Origin: Candidatus Latescibacterota bacterium
Lineage (GTDB): Bacteria; Latescibacterota; UBA2968; UBA8231
Reading direction: 5' to 3'
Assembly (NCBI GenBank): GCA_020852055.1
Contig: JADZBP010000316.1
Span: forward strand, 1-40,042
Length of the DNA: 40,042 nt
Positions 16,314 through 25,284 of the stretch are shown in pieces; within the stretch, counting starts at the first letter, position 1, and each line of letters begins with the position of its first letter. The position numbers and the translations under genes were made by a program. Under the pieces are notes generated by a model that saw only the letters and a list, made by a program, of their open reading frames with translations, made no database searches and was not told the DNA's origin.

Positions 16314-17678
16314 GTGGCCAGCGAAACCCTTCCCGACCAACCCCTGCACGACCAGATCCAGTTCTGCATGACCCAGCGCCAGAACCTCGAAGCCATCTTC
16401 AACTCGGTGGCCGACGGGATCATGGCGCTCAACCTCGAGCTGCGGGTGAGCAACCTCAACACCGCAGCGCAGGAGCTGCTGGGCACCACCCGCCAGGAGG
16501 CCGTGGGCCAGTCCTGCCTCGAGTACCTCGGCGCCAGCCCTGAACTGGAGCACCTGTTGCAGCAGCGCCGCGCCACCGACGGGTACCGGCACACCCTGCG
16601 CACGGCGGCCGGCCGGGAACACCTGGTATCCCTGTCCATCCGCCCCCTGCTCGACCCCGACCAGCGCGAGCAGGGGGCGGTATTGATCTTACGCGATCTA
16701 ACTGAAATAGAGAGATTGAGGGTTCAACTCCATGGGCGACAGAATTTTCACGGTATCATTGGCAAGAACCACCGCATGCGCGAACTCTACCAGCTCATCG
16801 AGGATCTCGCCGACAGCGAAGCCACGGTGCTCATCCTCGGGGAGAGCGGCACCGGCAAGGAGCGGGTGGCCGAAGCCATCCACCACAGCAGCCATCGCCG
16901 CACGGGCCCCTTTGTCAAGGTGAACTGCTCGGCGTTGTCGGAAGGGCTGCTGGAAAGCGAACTCTTCGGCCACGTGAAAGGCGCCTTCACCGGCGCCATT
17001 CGCGACAAGGTGGGCCGCTTCGAACAGGCGGCCGGCGGCACCCTCTTCCTCGACGAGATCGGCGACTTGAGCCCAAATGTACAGGTAAAGCTACTTAGAG
17101 TTTTGCAGGAGAAGGAAATAGAGCGCGTTGGCAGTGGTGAGACTGTTCGTATCGACACCCGGGTGATCGCCGCAACCCATCGGGACCTTCAACTCGCTCT
17201 GCAACAAGGTATTTTCCGCTCAGATCTGTACTATCGCCTCAATGTGATGCCCCTGGAGTTACCCCCCCTGCGGGCCCGCCGGGAGGATATCCCCCTGCTC
17301 GCCGGGCATTTCATCGGCAAGTTCAACCAGCAGAACCATCGACAGGTGTTGGGGGTGGACGACAGTGCCCTGTCCCTGCTCCTCGATTACGATTGGCCGG
17401 GCAACGTGCGCGAGTTGGAGAACGCCATCGAGCACGCCTTCATCAAATGCCGGGGGGATCTGCTCCTGCCCCAGCATCTGCCCAGTGCCCTGCAGCGGGT
17501 CCAGCAAACAGCCCCCCCACCGGAAGCCACCGCTCCCCGCGAGAAGGACCAACTCCTGCAGATGCTCGCCCAGTGCCAGTGGAACCGCTCGGTCGCGGCC
17601 ACCCGCCTGGGAATGCACCGCACCACCCTGTGGCGGAAGATGAGGGAGTTGGGTATCCCCACCCACCCTCAGGAATGA
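16314..17678 (+). CDS. Sigma-54-dependent transcriptional activator with N-terminal PAS domain
   Basis: 454 residues. A PAS-like sensor (about 22-130), then an AAA+ domain with Walker A GESGTGK (176-182), the sigma-54 contact motif GAFTGA (223-228), Walker B TLFLDEIG (243-250), and arginine-finger region [11 protein letters not shown]; a Fis-type helix-turn-helix ends the protein ([21 protein letters not shown]). The GTG start at 16314 has AGGGA 9 nt upstream. With PAS rather than a receiver, it probably senses a ligand or redox state directly. It lies next to a sigma-54 promoter and repeated TGATGCAACA sites, so its target is almost certainly the thioredoxin/RND operon. Two stretches (about 16680-16770 and 17080-17240) use AT-rich codons (TTA, CTA, AGA, ATA) unlike the rest of the gene. 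Confidence 0.93.
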   Translation: MASETLPDQPLHDQIQFCMTQRQNLEAIFNSVADGIMALNLELRVSNLNTAAQELLGTTRQEAVGQSCLEYLGASPELEHLLQQRRATDGYRHTLRTAAGREHLVSLSIRPLLDPDQREQGAVLILRDLTEIERLRVQLHGRQNFHGIIGKNHRMRELYQLIEDLADSEATVLILGESGTGKERVAEAIHHSSHRRTGPFVKVNCSALSEGLLESELFGHVKGAFTGAIRDKVGRFEQAAGGTLFLDEIGDLSPNVQVKLLRVLQEKEIERVGSGETVRIDTRVIAATHRDLQLALQQGIFRSDLYYRLNVMPLELPPLRARREDIPLLAGHFIGKFNQQNHRQVLGVDDSALSLLLDYDWPGNVRELENAIEHAFIKCRGDLLLPQHLPSALQRVQQTAPPPEATAPREKDQLLQMLAQCQWNRSVAATRLGMHRTTLWRKMRELGIPTHPQE

Positions 17679-17724
17679 TGCAACATTGATGCAACAATCC
17701 GGTGCACGCCGGGGTGTTGCATCA
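17676..17724. promoter_or_regulatory. Upstream activating sites for the sigma-54 operon: three TGATGCAACA elements
   Basis: TGATGCAACA occurs at 17676-17685 and 17687-17696 (direct, exactly 11 bp apart, one helical turn) and inverted as TGTTGCATCA at 17715-17724. The first copy includes the activator's stop codon. The sites lie about 115-165 bp upstream of the predicted transcription start, the normal distance for enhancer-binding proteins. Confidence 0.75.
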
Positions 17725-17726
17725 TC

Positions 17727-17800
17727 CCAAACAGACCCGAAAAACTGTAAACAATCCCTGCATTTTATTGTCGTCGAGTATTTTAGCCACACACAACTCG
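17727..17800. promoter_or_regulatory. AT-rich segment between activator sites and sigma-54 promoter
   Basis: A locally AT-rich stretch (GAAAAACTGTAAACAATC, CATTTTATTG, AGTATTTTAG) stands out in GC-rich surroundings and sits where DNA bending, by IHF-like proteins or intrinsically, is needed for enhancer looping. No strict IHF site is evident. Confidence 0.35.
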
Positions 17801-17813
17801 ACCGGACCGGTCC

Positions 17814-17829
17814 TGGCACAACCCTTGCG
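17814..17829 (+). promoter_or_regulatory. Sigma-54 promoter of the thioredoxin/RND operon
   Basis: TGGCACAACCCTTGCG matches the -24/-12 consensus (TGGCAC-N5-TTGC) with the invariant GG and GC at correct spacing. Transcription should start near 17840, 33 nt before the thioredoxin ATG. Confidence 0.85.
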
Positions 17830-17872
17830 ATATGCTGGCTGAAATCCACCCCGCACCCCAAGGAGCGTTCCC

Positions 17873-18199
17873 ATGGCCACCATCCCCGAAATCAACGATC
17901 ACACCTATCAGACCGAATTGGCCGGCCCCGAGCCGGTCCTGGTGGATTTCTGGGCCCCCTGGTGCGGTCTCTGCCGCATCGTGGCCCCCGTGGTCGAGGC
18001 CATGGCCCTCAAGTACCAGGGCCGACTCAAGGTGGCCAAGGTCAATGTGGACGACAATCCGCTGCTGGCCACGAAGTACAACATCCTGGGTATCCCCACC
18101 CTGGCCTTCTTCCGCGACGGCCACCTGATCGATCAGATCGTCGGCGCCGCCCCCCAGGCCCAGATCGAGAAGGCCATAGACGGAGTACTCGCCCGATGA
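17873..18199 (+). CDS. Thioredoxin with a WCGLC active site
   Basis: 108 residues, the full thioredoxin length. The active site is APWCGLC (Cys31, Cys34) instead of the usual WCGPC; cis-Pro follows in GIPTLAFF. Replacing the Pro between the cysteines should alter redox potential and partner choice. No signal peptide, so it is cytoplasmic. AAGGAG lies just upstream of the ATG. First gene of the sigma-54 operon; its stop overlaps the TolC start by 4 nt (ATGA). Its likely task is thiol or selenol reduction for the other operon products, perhaps the DUF2892 and small Sec-candidate proteins; this is inference. Confidence 0.92.
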   Translation: MATIPEINDHTYQTELAGPEPVLVDFWAPWCGLCRIVAPVVEAMALKYQGRLKVAKVNVDDNPLLATKYNILGIPTLAFFRDGHLIDQIVGAAPQAQIEKAIDGVLAR

Positions 18200-19545
18200 A
18201 GGCGCTGATCCTGCTGCTCGGCATGGCCTTATTGGGGTTTCTGCCGGTGCGGGCCGAGACCCTGGTGATGGACCTGGAGTCGGCGCAAGCCCAGGCTACC
18301 AAGGGAAATCATAACCTTCAACTTGCTGTCTCCCAGGTGAATGAGGCCGATGCCCTCATGCTTGAGGCCAGATCGGCGTACCTGCCGCAGGTGGTGTTTT
18401 CGGAGACCGCCCTGCGCGCCAACGACCCGGTCACCGCCTTTGGCCTGCGCCTGCGGCAGGAGCACTTCACCCAGGACGACTTCGCCCTGCCGGCCCTCAA
18501 CCGGCCGGCAGCCCTGAGCGATTACCAGACCAGCCTTTCGGTGCGCCAGGCCCTCTTTGCCGGCGGGGCCAACCTCGCCGGCCAGCGCCAGGCCCGGGCC
18601 GGCTGGCTCAGCGCCCGGGCCGGGCAGGCTGCCCTTGCCGACCAGTTGCGCTGGCAGGTGGCCGATGCCTACTGGGGCCTCGTCCTGGCCCGGCAGTCCC
18701 TGGAGGCCCTCCGCCAGAGCCTCGAGGCAGCGCGTGCCCACACCCGCGCCGCCGAGACCCGATTTACCCAAGAGACCAGCTCCCGCGCCGACCTGCTGGC
18801 CGCGCAGGCGCAGGTAGCCCAACTCGAGGGCGACGAGGCCGCCGCTGCCAGCCAGGCCGAAACCGCTGCCGAAGAGCTCAGCCTGCTGCTGGGCCTGGAC
18901 AGCGAGACCCAGATCGTGCCCTCCGATACCCTGGCTCCGGTGACCGCCGAGCTGCCGGTGGCCGAACTCGAAGCCGAGGCCCTGCGCCGCCGGCCCTTCC
19001 TGCGCGCCGCCCTCCTGCAGGTGGAGGCCGCCCGCCAGGGGGTTAAGAGGGCCCGGGCCGGCCACCTGCCCCAACTGGACCTTTTCGCCCGGCTCGACCT
19101 CGACGCCGACACCCCCCTGGCCCGCCAGGGCGAGAGCTGGACCCTGGGCGGAGCCCTGACCTGGGAGATCTTTGCCGGTTTCCGCACCACCGCCAGCCTG
19201 CGCCAGGCGCGTATCCAACACCAGCAGGCCCAGCTGCGCCTGGATCAGGCTGGCCAACAGGTCCGCCGCCAGGTGCGGCAGGCCTGCCGCCAGATCGAAA
19301 CCGCCCGCTTGCGCCTTGCCGCCGCCGCGCAGGCCCGCCGCTACGCCGGCGAACGGCTGCGGCTGGGGGCCCTCAACTACGGGCAGGGCCTGATCGCCGT
19401 CGCCGAGCTGCTCGACGCCCAGGACCAGGATACCCAGGCCCAGCTCCGCTACCTGGAGGCCCTGCGCCAATTGCACAGCGGCCTGGCCTACCTCGAATTC
19501 GCCGCCAACCAAACCCCCACCCTCAAACCCGGGAGTGCGCCATGA
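18196..19545 (+). CDS. TolC-family outer-membrane efflux protein
   Basis: 449 residues. Signal peptide MKALILLLGMALLGFLPVRA, then two repeats of long helical coiled-coil segments and strands as in TolC (LSVRQALFAGGANLAGQRQA, and TWEIFAGFRTTASLRQARIQ in the second half). It forms the outer-membrane channel for the RND pump encoded downstream. Starts inside the thioredoxin stop (ATGA) and ends overlapping the DUF2892 start (ATGA), so translation is coupled along the operon. Confidence 0.9.
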   Translation: MKALILLLGMALLGFLPVRAETLVMDLESAQAQATKGNHNLQLAVSQVNEADALMLEARSAYLPQVVFSETALRANDPVTAFGLRLRQEHFTQDDFALPALNRPAALSDYQTSLSVRQALFAGGANLAGQRQARAGWLSARAGQAALADQLRWQVADAYWGLVLARQSLEALRQSLEAARAHTRAAETRFTQETSSRADLLAAQAQVAQLEGDEAAAASQAETAAEELSLLLGLDSETQIVPSDTLAPVTAELPVAELEAEALRRRPFLRAALLQVEAARQGVKRARAGHLPQLDLFARLDLDADTPLARQGESWTLGGALTWEIFAGFRTTASLRQARIQHQQAQLRLDQAGQQVRRQVRQACRQIETARLRLAAAAQARRYAGERLRLGALNYGQGLIAVAELLDAQDQDTQAQLRYLEALRQLHSGLAYLEFAANQTPTLKPGSAP

Positions 19546-19730
19546 CCCGCGAACATATCATCCGCCTCATCGCCGGCACCTTCGTGATGGGCAGCCTGGC
19601 CCTGGGCTGGTTCGTCAGCCCCTACTGGTTCCTCTTCACCGCCTTCGTCGGCCTCAACCTCTTCCAGTCGGCGCTGACCAAGTGGTGCCTGATGGAGGAT
19701 ATCCTGCGCAAGCTCCAGATCGGCAAGTGA
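19542..19730 (+). CDS. DUF2892 (YgaP-like) small inner-membrane protein
   Basis: 62 residues, two membrane helices. GTFVMGSLALGWFVSPYW, then FVGLNLFQSALTKWCLMED match the DUF2892 pattern, including the single conserved Cys near the end of the second helix (Cys49). In other bacteria this domain is fused to or adjacent to rhodanese and other sulfur-handling proteins. It overlaps TolC by 4 nt and is 7 nt upstream of the next small gene. It supports a sulfur or selenium redox theme for the operon. Confidence 0.85.
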   Translation: MTREHIIRLIAGTFVMGSLALGWFVSPYWFLFTAFVGLNLFQSALTKWCLMEDILRKLQIGK

Positions 19731-19737
19731 GGAAAAC

Positions 19738-19914
19738 ATGAGCGACCTGGTCTTTTTCCTGGTGGTGCTGGGGGTCTACGTGGCCCTGCAGCGCTGGATT
19801 CTGCCCCGCATGGGGGTACATACCTGAATGGCTCCGGCCGCCCCGGCGGGGCGGGACCAAAAGCAAGGCGACGAGACCTCTTCCACTTCTGGTGAAGCAG
19901 GAGCAAAACAGTGA
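19738..19914 (+). CDS. Candidate selenoprotein: 58-residue membrane protein with in-frame UGA at codon 30
   Basis: Read with normal stops, a 29-residue protein (19738-19827) is made: one membrane helix followed by LQRWILPRMGVHT. Reading TGA (19825-19827) as selenocysteine extends it by Sec30 and 28 hydrophilic residues to a TGA at 19912-19914. Two facts favour this. The extended frame ends in a 4-nt GTGA overlap with the adaptor gene, matching the overlaps elsewhere in the operon. A 7-bp hairpin with loop GGC lies 17 nt after the TGA, fitting the bacterial SECIS pattern. GAGGAAAAC precedes the ATG. I recall similar short proteins ending GVxTC but cannot verify it here. If UGA is a stop, the gene is simply a 29-residue membrane peptide. 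No selenocysteine-insertion genes are in the window. Confidence 0.6.
19838..19854 (+). promoter_or_regulatory. Candidate bacterial SECIS hairpin, first UGA gene
   Basis: CCGCCCC-GGC-GGGGCGG, a perfect 7-bp stem with a 3-nt loop beginning with G. Exactly 17 nt separate the UGA (19825-19827) from the loop. No T-tract follows, so it is not a usual terminator. Confidence 0.55.
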
Positions 19915-20960
19915 AAATCAACCCCTTGGTACTGGCCGTCCTCGCGCTGGGCTGCGGCGCCGAACCCCAACACCAGACCCGCGACGCCGCGCCCCTGCCG
20001 GTGCAGGTGATCACCGCCGCCCAGGTCCAGGTGCCGGTGGCCACCCCGGCGGTGGGCGCCACCCGGGCCCCGGCCAGCGCGGTGCTGGCCACCCGGCTGA
20101 TGGGTCGGGTGCGCGCCGTGCCGGTTGCCGAAGGGGACCGGGTGCAACGCGGCCAGGTGCTGGCCCCTCTGGAGGACGGCGACCTGCGGGCACGGCTCGA
20201 CCAGGCGCGGGCCGGCCTGCGCGATGCCGAGGCCCAGTTGGCGCAGGCCAGCCGCGAGGCCGAACGCCGGCGGCAGCTGCGCCGGGACGAGGCCCTGCCC
20301 CAGGAAAGCCTGGACCAGGCCGAAACCCAGGAGGCCCGCGCCCAGGCGGCCAGACAGGCTGCTGGCGGGGCGGTGGCCCAGGCCGAGGTCGAATTGGCCT
20401 ATACCCAGATCCGCTCCCCCCTCGACGGGGTGGTGGTGCGCAAATACATCCAGCCGGGCGACCTGAGCGCGCCGGGCGCCCCGCTCCTGGCCGTCGAACA
20501 GCTCAATCCTCTGGAGGTGGTCGCCGAGGTGGGCGAGAACCTCTACTCCCGCCTGGCGATGGGCCAGGAGGTGGAGGTCGAGATCCCCGCCCTCTCCCAG
20601 GTGCAGCGGGGCCGGATCAGCGCCCTGGTCCCGGCCGCCGACCCGCAGAGCCGCACCTTCCGGGTGAAGGTGGAGCTGCCCAATCCGGACCTGCGCCTCG
20701 GTTCCGGACTCTACGCCCGCCTGCTCTTCCCCACCGGACAGCGGCCCGCCCTGCTGATACCCGCTGCCGCGCTGGTGCGCGAGGGACAACTCGAAGGGGT
20801 CTATGTGGCCAATGCGGGCCGGGCTCAGTTGCGCTGGCTGCGCCTGGGCCAGGCCCGTGGCGACCAGTTGGAGGTCCTGGCGGGCCTGGCGGCCGGCCAA
20901 CCGGTGATCTGCCCGCCCCCGGCCGGCCTGCGCGACGGCATGCCCGTGGAGGTGAGGTGA
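19911..20960 (+). CDS. RND efflux periplasmic adaptor (membrane fusion protein)
   Basis: 349 residues. Short hydrophobic N-terminus ending ALALGCG, possibly a lipoprotein signal with Cys15 (lipobox imperfect). Then lipoyl half ([20 protein letters not shown]), helical hairpin (about 90-150), second lipoyl half ([20 protein letters not shown]) and beta-barrel ([13 protein letters not shown]). It links the RND permease to TolC. GTG start at 19911 with AGGAG at 19898-19902; it overlaps the stop of the read-through small gene and is followed after 1 nt by the RND gene. Confidence 0.92.
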   Translation: MKINPLVLAVLALGCGAEPQHQTRDAAPLPVQVITAAQVQVPVATPAVGATRAPASAVLATRLMGRVRAVPVAEGDRVQRGQVLAPLEDGDLRARLDQARAGLRDAEAQLAQASREAERRRQLRRDEALPQESLDQAETQEARAQAARQAAGGAVAQAEVELAYTQIRSPLDGVVVRKYIQPGDLSAPGAPLLAVEQLNPLEVVAEVGENLYSRLAMGQEVEVEIPALSQVQRGRISALVPAADPQSRTFRVKVELPNPDLRLGSGLYARLLFPTGQRPALLIPAAALVREGQLEGVYVANAGRAQLRWLRLGQARGDQLEVLAGLAAGQPVICPPPAGLRDGMPVEVR

Positions 20961-20961
20961 G

Positions 20962-23900
20962 ATGAACACCCCTGGTCTGGCCGGGCGTATCGCCGGCTTT
21001 TTCATCAACTCGAAGCTGACACCCCTGATCGTGATCGCCTCGCTGCTCCTGGGCGCTTTTGCGGTGCTGATGACCCCCCGCGAGGAAGAGCCGCAGATCG
21101 TGGTGCCGATGATCGACGTGATGGTGCAGGCCCCCGGCCTCAGCGCCCGCGAGATGGAACAGCGGGTCACCGGCCCGATGGAGAAACTGCTCTGGGAGAT
21201 CCCCGGCGTCGAGTACGTGTACTCCACCACCGGCCCGGGCGAGAGCCTCGCCATCGTGCGTTTCCTGGTGGGCCAGGACGAGGAAGAGAGCATCGTCAAG
21301 ACCTACAACAAGCTCTATGCCAACTTCGACCTGATCCCCCCCGGCGTGAGCCGGCCCCTGGTGAAACCGCGCTCCATCGACGACGTGCCCATCCTGGCCC
21401 TCACCTTCTGGAGCCGCGACTACGACGGGTTCATGCTGCGCCGGGTCGCCGCCGAGGTGGAGGACGCGGTCAGGGGCATCGACGAGGTCTCGCAGACCGC
21501 GCTGATCGGCGGGCAGCGCCGGCAGTTCCGGGTCGAGCTGCTGCCCGGTGAACTGGCCGCCCGCCACCTGTCCCCCGACCAGGTCCTGGCGGCCATCCAG
21601 GCGGCCAACCAGCAGTTGCCGGCCGGCCAGGTGGCCCTTGACAATACCCAGGTGCTGGTGGAAACCAGCGCCTTCATCCAGAGTGCCGAGGAGTTGGCCG
21701 CGGTGGTGGTGGCCGCCCCCGAGGGCCGCCCGGTGTACCTGCGCGAGGTGGCCCGCATCCTCGACGGTCCCGAGGAACCCGCCAACTACGTGCGCTTCGG
21801 CGTCGGCGCCGCCAGCCAGGCCGGGGCCGATGGCCAGACCTTCCCGGCCGTGACCCTGTCGGTGGCCAAACGCAAGGGCACCAACGCCATCGAGATTGCC
21901 GACCAGGTCCTGAAAAAGGTCGAGTCGCTCAAGGGACGGGTCATCCCCGCCGCCGTCGAGGTCAGTGTCACCCGCAACTACGGCGAAACCGCCACCGAGA
22001 AGTCCAACGAACTGCTCTTCCACATGGGCCTGGCCATGCTCTCGGTGGTGGTGCTGATCTGGCTGACCCTGGGCTGGCGCGACTCCGGGGTCGTCGGCGT
22101 GGCCATCCCCGTGACCCTGGGCCTCACCCTCTTCGTCTTCTATCTCTACGGCTATACCCTCAACCGCATCACCCTCTTCGCCCTGATCTTCTCCATCGGC
22201 ATCCTGGTGGACGACGCCATCGTGGTGGTGGAGAACATCGTGCGCCACTTCCGCCTGCCCGGCAACCAGGGCCGGCCCCCCGCCGAGGTGGCCATCGAGG
22301 CGGTCGACGAGGTGGGCAACCCCACCATCCTGGCCACCGGCACGGTGATCGCCGCCATCCTGCCCATGGCCTTCGTGGGCGGTTTGATGGGCCCGTACAT
22401 GCGCCCCATCCCCATCGGGGCCACGGCAGCGATGATCTTCTCCCTGCTGGTGGCCTTTATCGCCACTCCCTGGGCCGCACTGCGCCTGTTGCCGCGCGCC
22501 GGGGGCGGGCACCACCAGGGCAGTTCCGAGGACTGGACCACCCGCATCTATCGCCGGGCCATGAACCCGCTGCTGCGCCAGTCGCGCACCCGGGCCCTCT
22601 TCCTGACCGCCCTGGTGGGCCTGCTGCTGCTGGCCCTGTCCCTGGTGGCCATCAAGTTCGTGGTGGTCAAGATGCTGCCCTTCGACAACAAGAGCGAGTT
22701 CCAGGTGATGGTCAACACCCCCGAGGGCACCACCCTGGAGACCACCGCCGCTCTGACCCAGGAACTGGGGGCGTACCTGGCCACCGTGCCCGAGGTCACC
22801 GACTACCAGCTCTACACCGGCACCTCGGCGCCCTACAACTTCAATGGCCTGGTGCGCCACTACTTCCTGCGCCGCGGCCCCAACGCCGCCGATATCCAGG
22901 TGAACCTGGTGCCCAAGGGCGAGCGCGACGCCCAGAGCCACGACGTGGCCAAGCGGGTGCGGCCCCAGTTGACCGCCATCGCCCGGCGCTACGGCGCCCG
23001 CCTGGAGGTGGCCGAGGTGCCACCGGGGCCCCCGGTGCTGCAGACCCTGGTCGCCGAGGTCTACGGCCCCGACTACGGCCGCCAGCTCGAGGTGGCCGCC
23101 CAGGTGCGGCAGGTCTTCGAAGAGGCCGAAGGCGTGGTGGACGTGGACTGGTACGCCGAGGAGCTGCAGCCCAAGTTCCGCCTGGTGGTGGACCGCGAGA
23201 AAGCGGGCCTGCACGGCCTGAGCGCCGCGCAACTGGCCCCGACCCTGGCCCTGGCAGTGGACGGCGCGGGAGCGGGCCTGGCCCACCTGCCCGACGAGGC
23301 CGAGGATCTGGAGATCCGCCTGCGCCTGCCCCTGGCCCAGCGCGCCGACCTGCAGGAGTTGTTGGCCATACAAATCCCCACCCCCGCCGGGCGCCTGGTG
23401 CCCCTGGCCGAGCTGGTGCGGGTGGACACCACCACCAGCGAACGCCGCATCTACCACAAGAATCTGCTGCCGGTGGTCTATGTCACCGGGGACGTGGGCG
23501 GCCAGTTCGAGAGCCCGGTCTATGCGATCATGAAGCTGGGCGAAACCCTCGACCAGCTGCCCCTGCCCGAGGGGTACCGCCTGGAGCAGTTCACCGCCCA
23601 CCAGCCCTTCCTCACCGACAAATACGCCCTCAAATGGGACGGCGAGTGGCATATCACCTACGAGGTCTTCCGCGACCTGGGCCTGGCCTTTGCCGCGGTG
23701 CTGGTGCTGATCTATATCCTGGTGGTGGCCTGGTTCCAGTCCTTCCTGGTCCCCCTGGTGATCATGTCCGCCATCCCCTTCTCCCTGGTGGGCATCATGC
23801 CGGCTCACGGGCTGCTGGGCGCCTTCTTCACCGCCACCTCGATGATCGGCTTCATCGCCGGAGCCGGCATCGTGGTGCGCAACTCGATCATCCTGGTCGA

Positions 23901-24156
23901 TTTCATCCAGTTGCGCCTGGCCCAGGGCATGCCCCTCGAGGCAGCGGTGGTGGACGCCGGCGCGGTGCGTTTCCGGCCCATGCTGCTCACCGCCGCCGCG
24001 GTTATCGTCGGCGCCTCGGTCATCCTCTTCGACCCCATCTTCCAGGGCCTGGCCATCTCGTTGATGGCCGGGGAGGTGGCTTCGCTGCTCTTGTCGCGTA
24101 TGGCGGTTCCCGTACTGTACTTCCTGATGGCCCGCCGGCAGCAAACCCAGCACTAG
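20962..24156 (+). CDS. RND efflux permease (HAE/AcrB-type fold)
   Basis: 1064 residues, normal family length, 12 membrane helices and two large periplasmic loops. Proton-relay residues Asp417-Asp418 are in [14 protein letters not shown] (TM4). In TM10 the AcrB lysine is replaced by Arg973 ([11 protein letters not shown]). Early segment [20 protein letters not shown] and GMP...PLAELV are typical of a large group of environmental RND pumps that I cannot assign to a substrate. Heavy-metal CzcA signatures (DFG.. with acidic TM4 set) are not evident. Together with the adaptor and TolC it forms a tripartite pump spanning the envelope. Confidence 0.92.
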   Translation: MNTPGLAGRIAGFFINSKLTPLIVIASLLLGAFAVLMTPREEEPQIVVPMIDVMVQAPGLSAREMEQRVTGPMEKLLWEIPGVEYVYSTTGPGESLAIVRFLVGQDEEESIVKTYNKLYANFDLIPPGVSRPLVKPRSIDDVPILALTFWSRDYDGFMLRRVAAEVEDAVRGIDEVSQTALIGGQRRQFRVELLPGELAARHLSPDQVLAAIQAANQQLPAGQVALDNTQVLVETSAFIQSAEELAAVVVAAPEGRPVYLREVARILDGPEEPANYVRFGVGAASQAGADGQTFPAVTLSVAKRKGTNAIEIADQVLKKVESLKGRVIPAAVEVSVTRNYGETATEKSNELLFHMGLAMLSVVVLIWLTLGWRDSGVVGVAIPVTLGLTLFVFYLYGYTLNRITLFALIFSIGILVDDAIVVVENIVRHFRLPGNQGRPPAEVAIEAVDEVGNPTILATGTVIAAILPMAFVGGLMGPYMRPIPIGATAAMIFSLLVAFIATPWAALRLLPRAGGGHHQGSSEDWTTRIYRRAMNPLLRQSRTRALFLTALVGLLLLALSLVAIKFVVVKMLPFDNKSEFQVMVNTPEGTTLETTAALTQELGAYLATVPEVTDYQLYTGTSAPYNFNGLVRHYFLRRGPNAADIQVNLVPKGERDAQSHDVAKRVRPQLTAIARRYGARLEVAEVPPGPPVLQTLVAEVYGPDYGRQLEVAAQVRQVFEEAEGVVDVDWYAEELQPKFRLVVDREKAGLHGLSAAQLAPTLALAVDGAGAGLAHLPDEAEDLEIRLRLPLAQRADLQELLAIQIPTPAGRLVPLAELVRVDTTTSERRIYHKNLLPVVYVTGDVGGQFESPVYAIMKLGETLDQLPLPEGYRLEQFTAHQPFLTDKYALKWDGEWHITYEVFRDLGLAFAAVLVLIYILVVAWFQSFLVPLVIMSAIPFSLVGIMPAHGLLGAFFTATSMIGFIAGAGIVVRNSIILVDFIQLRLAQGMPLEAAVVDAGAVRFRPMLLTAAAVIVGASVILFDPIFQGLAISLMAGEVASLLLSRMAVPVLYFLMARRQQTQH

Positions 24157-24165
24157 GAGGCCCCC

Positions 24166-25005
24166 ATGCAAGCCGTGCAGCTCAACGCCGCCCTCGCCGC
24201 GGTGGATTTCAGCAACTGGACCGGCCCGGTGTTGCGCGCCGGGGCCGAGATGGCCCGCCTGTACGGGGCCTCGCTGACCGCCGTGTACGCCGAACAATTC
24301 CTGCCGCCCCCGTACTTCACCGAAGGGGATATCAAGGCCCTGGCCGACCTGCACGCGCTGCAGCGCCGCAGCGCCGCCCAGCACCTCGCCGAGGTGGTGC
24401 GCCAGGAGATCAGCTACCCGGCCCAAGCCCGCCTGGTCGAGGCCTTCCCCACCGAAGCCATCCTGAGCCTGGCCCGCGAACTTGGCGCAGGCCTGCTGGT
24501 CCTGGGCACCCACGGCCGCAGCGGCCTGAACCGCCTGCTGATGGGTTCGGTGGCCGAAAAGGTGGTGCGCCAGGCCGGGGTGCCGGTGCTGGTGGTGAAA
24601 CAGGAAACCCCCCTCACCTTCCGGCGACTGCTCTGCCCGGTGAACTACACCCCCGTGGCCCTCGAAGCCCTGCGCCACGCCGCCGACCTGGCCTCCCGCA
24701 GTGGGGCCGAATTGGTGGTGATGAGTGTGGAGGAGGAGCCCGGCCTGCGCCGCGACCACGAGGAACAGCTGCGGGCCCTGATCCCGCCCCCGCTGCAAGA
24801 ACACTGCCGCCTGCGGCCGGTGGTGCGCCACGGCGAAGCCGCCGAACAGATCCTCCGCTTGGCCGCCGAGGAAAACAGCGACCTGGTGGTGGTCGGGGCC
24901 CAGCACCGGCCCCTGCTGGAGGCGACGATCCTGGGCACCACTAGTGTGCGGGTGATGCGCCACGCGCCCTGTTCGGCACTGATCGTGACCCGGCCTCACG
25001 GATGA
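24166..25005 (+). CDS. Tandem-domain universal stress protein (UspA family)
   Basis: 279 residues with two Usp domains (about 5-145 and 147-276). The first keeps the ATP-binding signature GTHGRSGLNRLLMGSVAEKV; the second has GAQHRPLLEATILGTTSVRV, lacking the G-x2-G spacing and probably not binding nucleotide. Cytoplasmic. Nine nt downstream of the RND gene with AGGAGG before the ATG, so it belongs to the sigma-54 operon. Probably a stress- or energy-linked modulator; target unknown. Confidence 0.9.
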   Translation: MQAVQLNAALAAVDFSNWTGPVLRAGAEMARLYGASLTAVYAEQFLPPPYFTEGDIKALADLHALQRRSAAQHLAEVVRQEISYPAQARLVEAFPTEAILSLARELGAGLLVLGTHGRSGLNRLLMGSVAEKVVRQAGVPVLVVKQETPLTFRRLLCPVNYTPVALEALRHAADLASRSGAELVVMSVEEEPGLRRDHEEQLRALIPPPLQEHCRLRPVVRHGEAAEQILRLAAEENSDLVVVGAQHRPLLEATILGTTSVRVMRHAPCSALIVTRPHG

Positions 25006-25036
25006 GGCGACAACAACCCTATCGGTCGAGGAATCC

Positions 25037-25237
25037 ATGAAACGAGCTTTGATGGGCGGGGCGCTCGGCGCCCTGGCAGGCGGGTTGTACGGGTACTTGG
25101 GACACTGCCTGGGCAGCACCTGAGTGGTGTCTGGCAGCCCGTGGGGCGGCCTCAGTTACGGTTTGATCGTGGGGGTGCTGCTGGGGGTGTTCGGCGGGCC
25201 GGGCCGGCAGAAGCCGCCGGTGGAAGACCCCTCATAG
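25037..25237 (+). CDS. Candidate selenoprotein: DUF6132-like small membrane protein with in-frame UGA at codon 29
   Basis: With UGA (25121-25123) read as Sec, the product has 66 residues: a first glycine-rich membrane helix (7-22), the loop GHCLGST-Sec-VVSGSP, and a second helix (YGLIVGVLLGVFGG). This matches DUF6132, whose known pattern is roughly Cys-x4-Cys-PITSNP-x5-YG: Cys24 aligns with the first Cys, Sec29 with the second, Pro35 and Tyr41-Gly42 with the later positions. Read as a stop, the UGA would cut the protein in mid-domain and lose the second helix. A hairpin with a G-first loop lies 17 nt downstream, as in 19738-19914. GAGGA precedes the ATG. A nonsense mutation or sequencing error is the alternative, but the perfect Cys-to-Sec alignment argues against it. 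Confidence 0.72.
25133..25151 (+). promoter_or_regulatory. Candidate bacterial SECIS hairpin, second UGA gene
   Basis: GGC-A-GCCC-GTG-GGGC-G-GCC: four upper base pairs, one A/G mismatch and three lower pairs, loop GUG. The loop starts 17 nt after the UGA at 25121-25123, the same spacing as for the first gene. Confidence 0.55.
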
Positions 25238-25255
25238 GGGTATTGCTGCCGCCCT

Positions 25256-25276
25256 TGCCGGCAGATTCTGCCGGCA
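25256..25276. terminator. Hairpin between convergent genes, probable bidirectional terminator
   Basis: TGCCGGCAG-ATT-CTGCCGGCA is a perfect 9-bp stem between the ends of the DUF6132-like gene (plus) and the small lipoprotein gene (minus). There is no T-tract on either side, so termination may need Rho. Confidence 0.55.
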
Positions 25277-25284
25277 GGCGCCGC

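Noticed and set aside
20617..25119. Open frame of 1500 codons antisense to the RND and UspA genes
   Set aside because: A by-product of GC-rich codon use on the other strand; composition is low-complexity Gly/His/Gln/Arg and there is no start signal. The same applies to the long antisense frame at 13207-16044.
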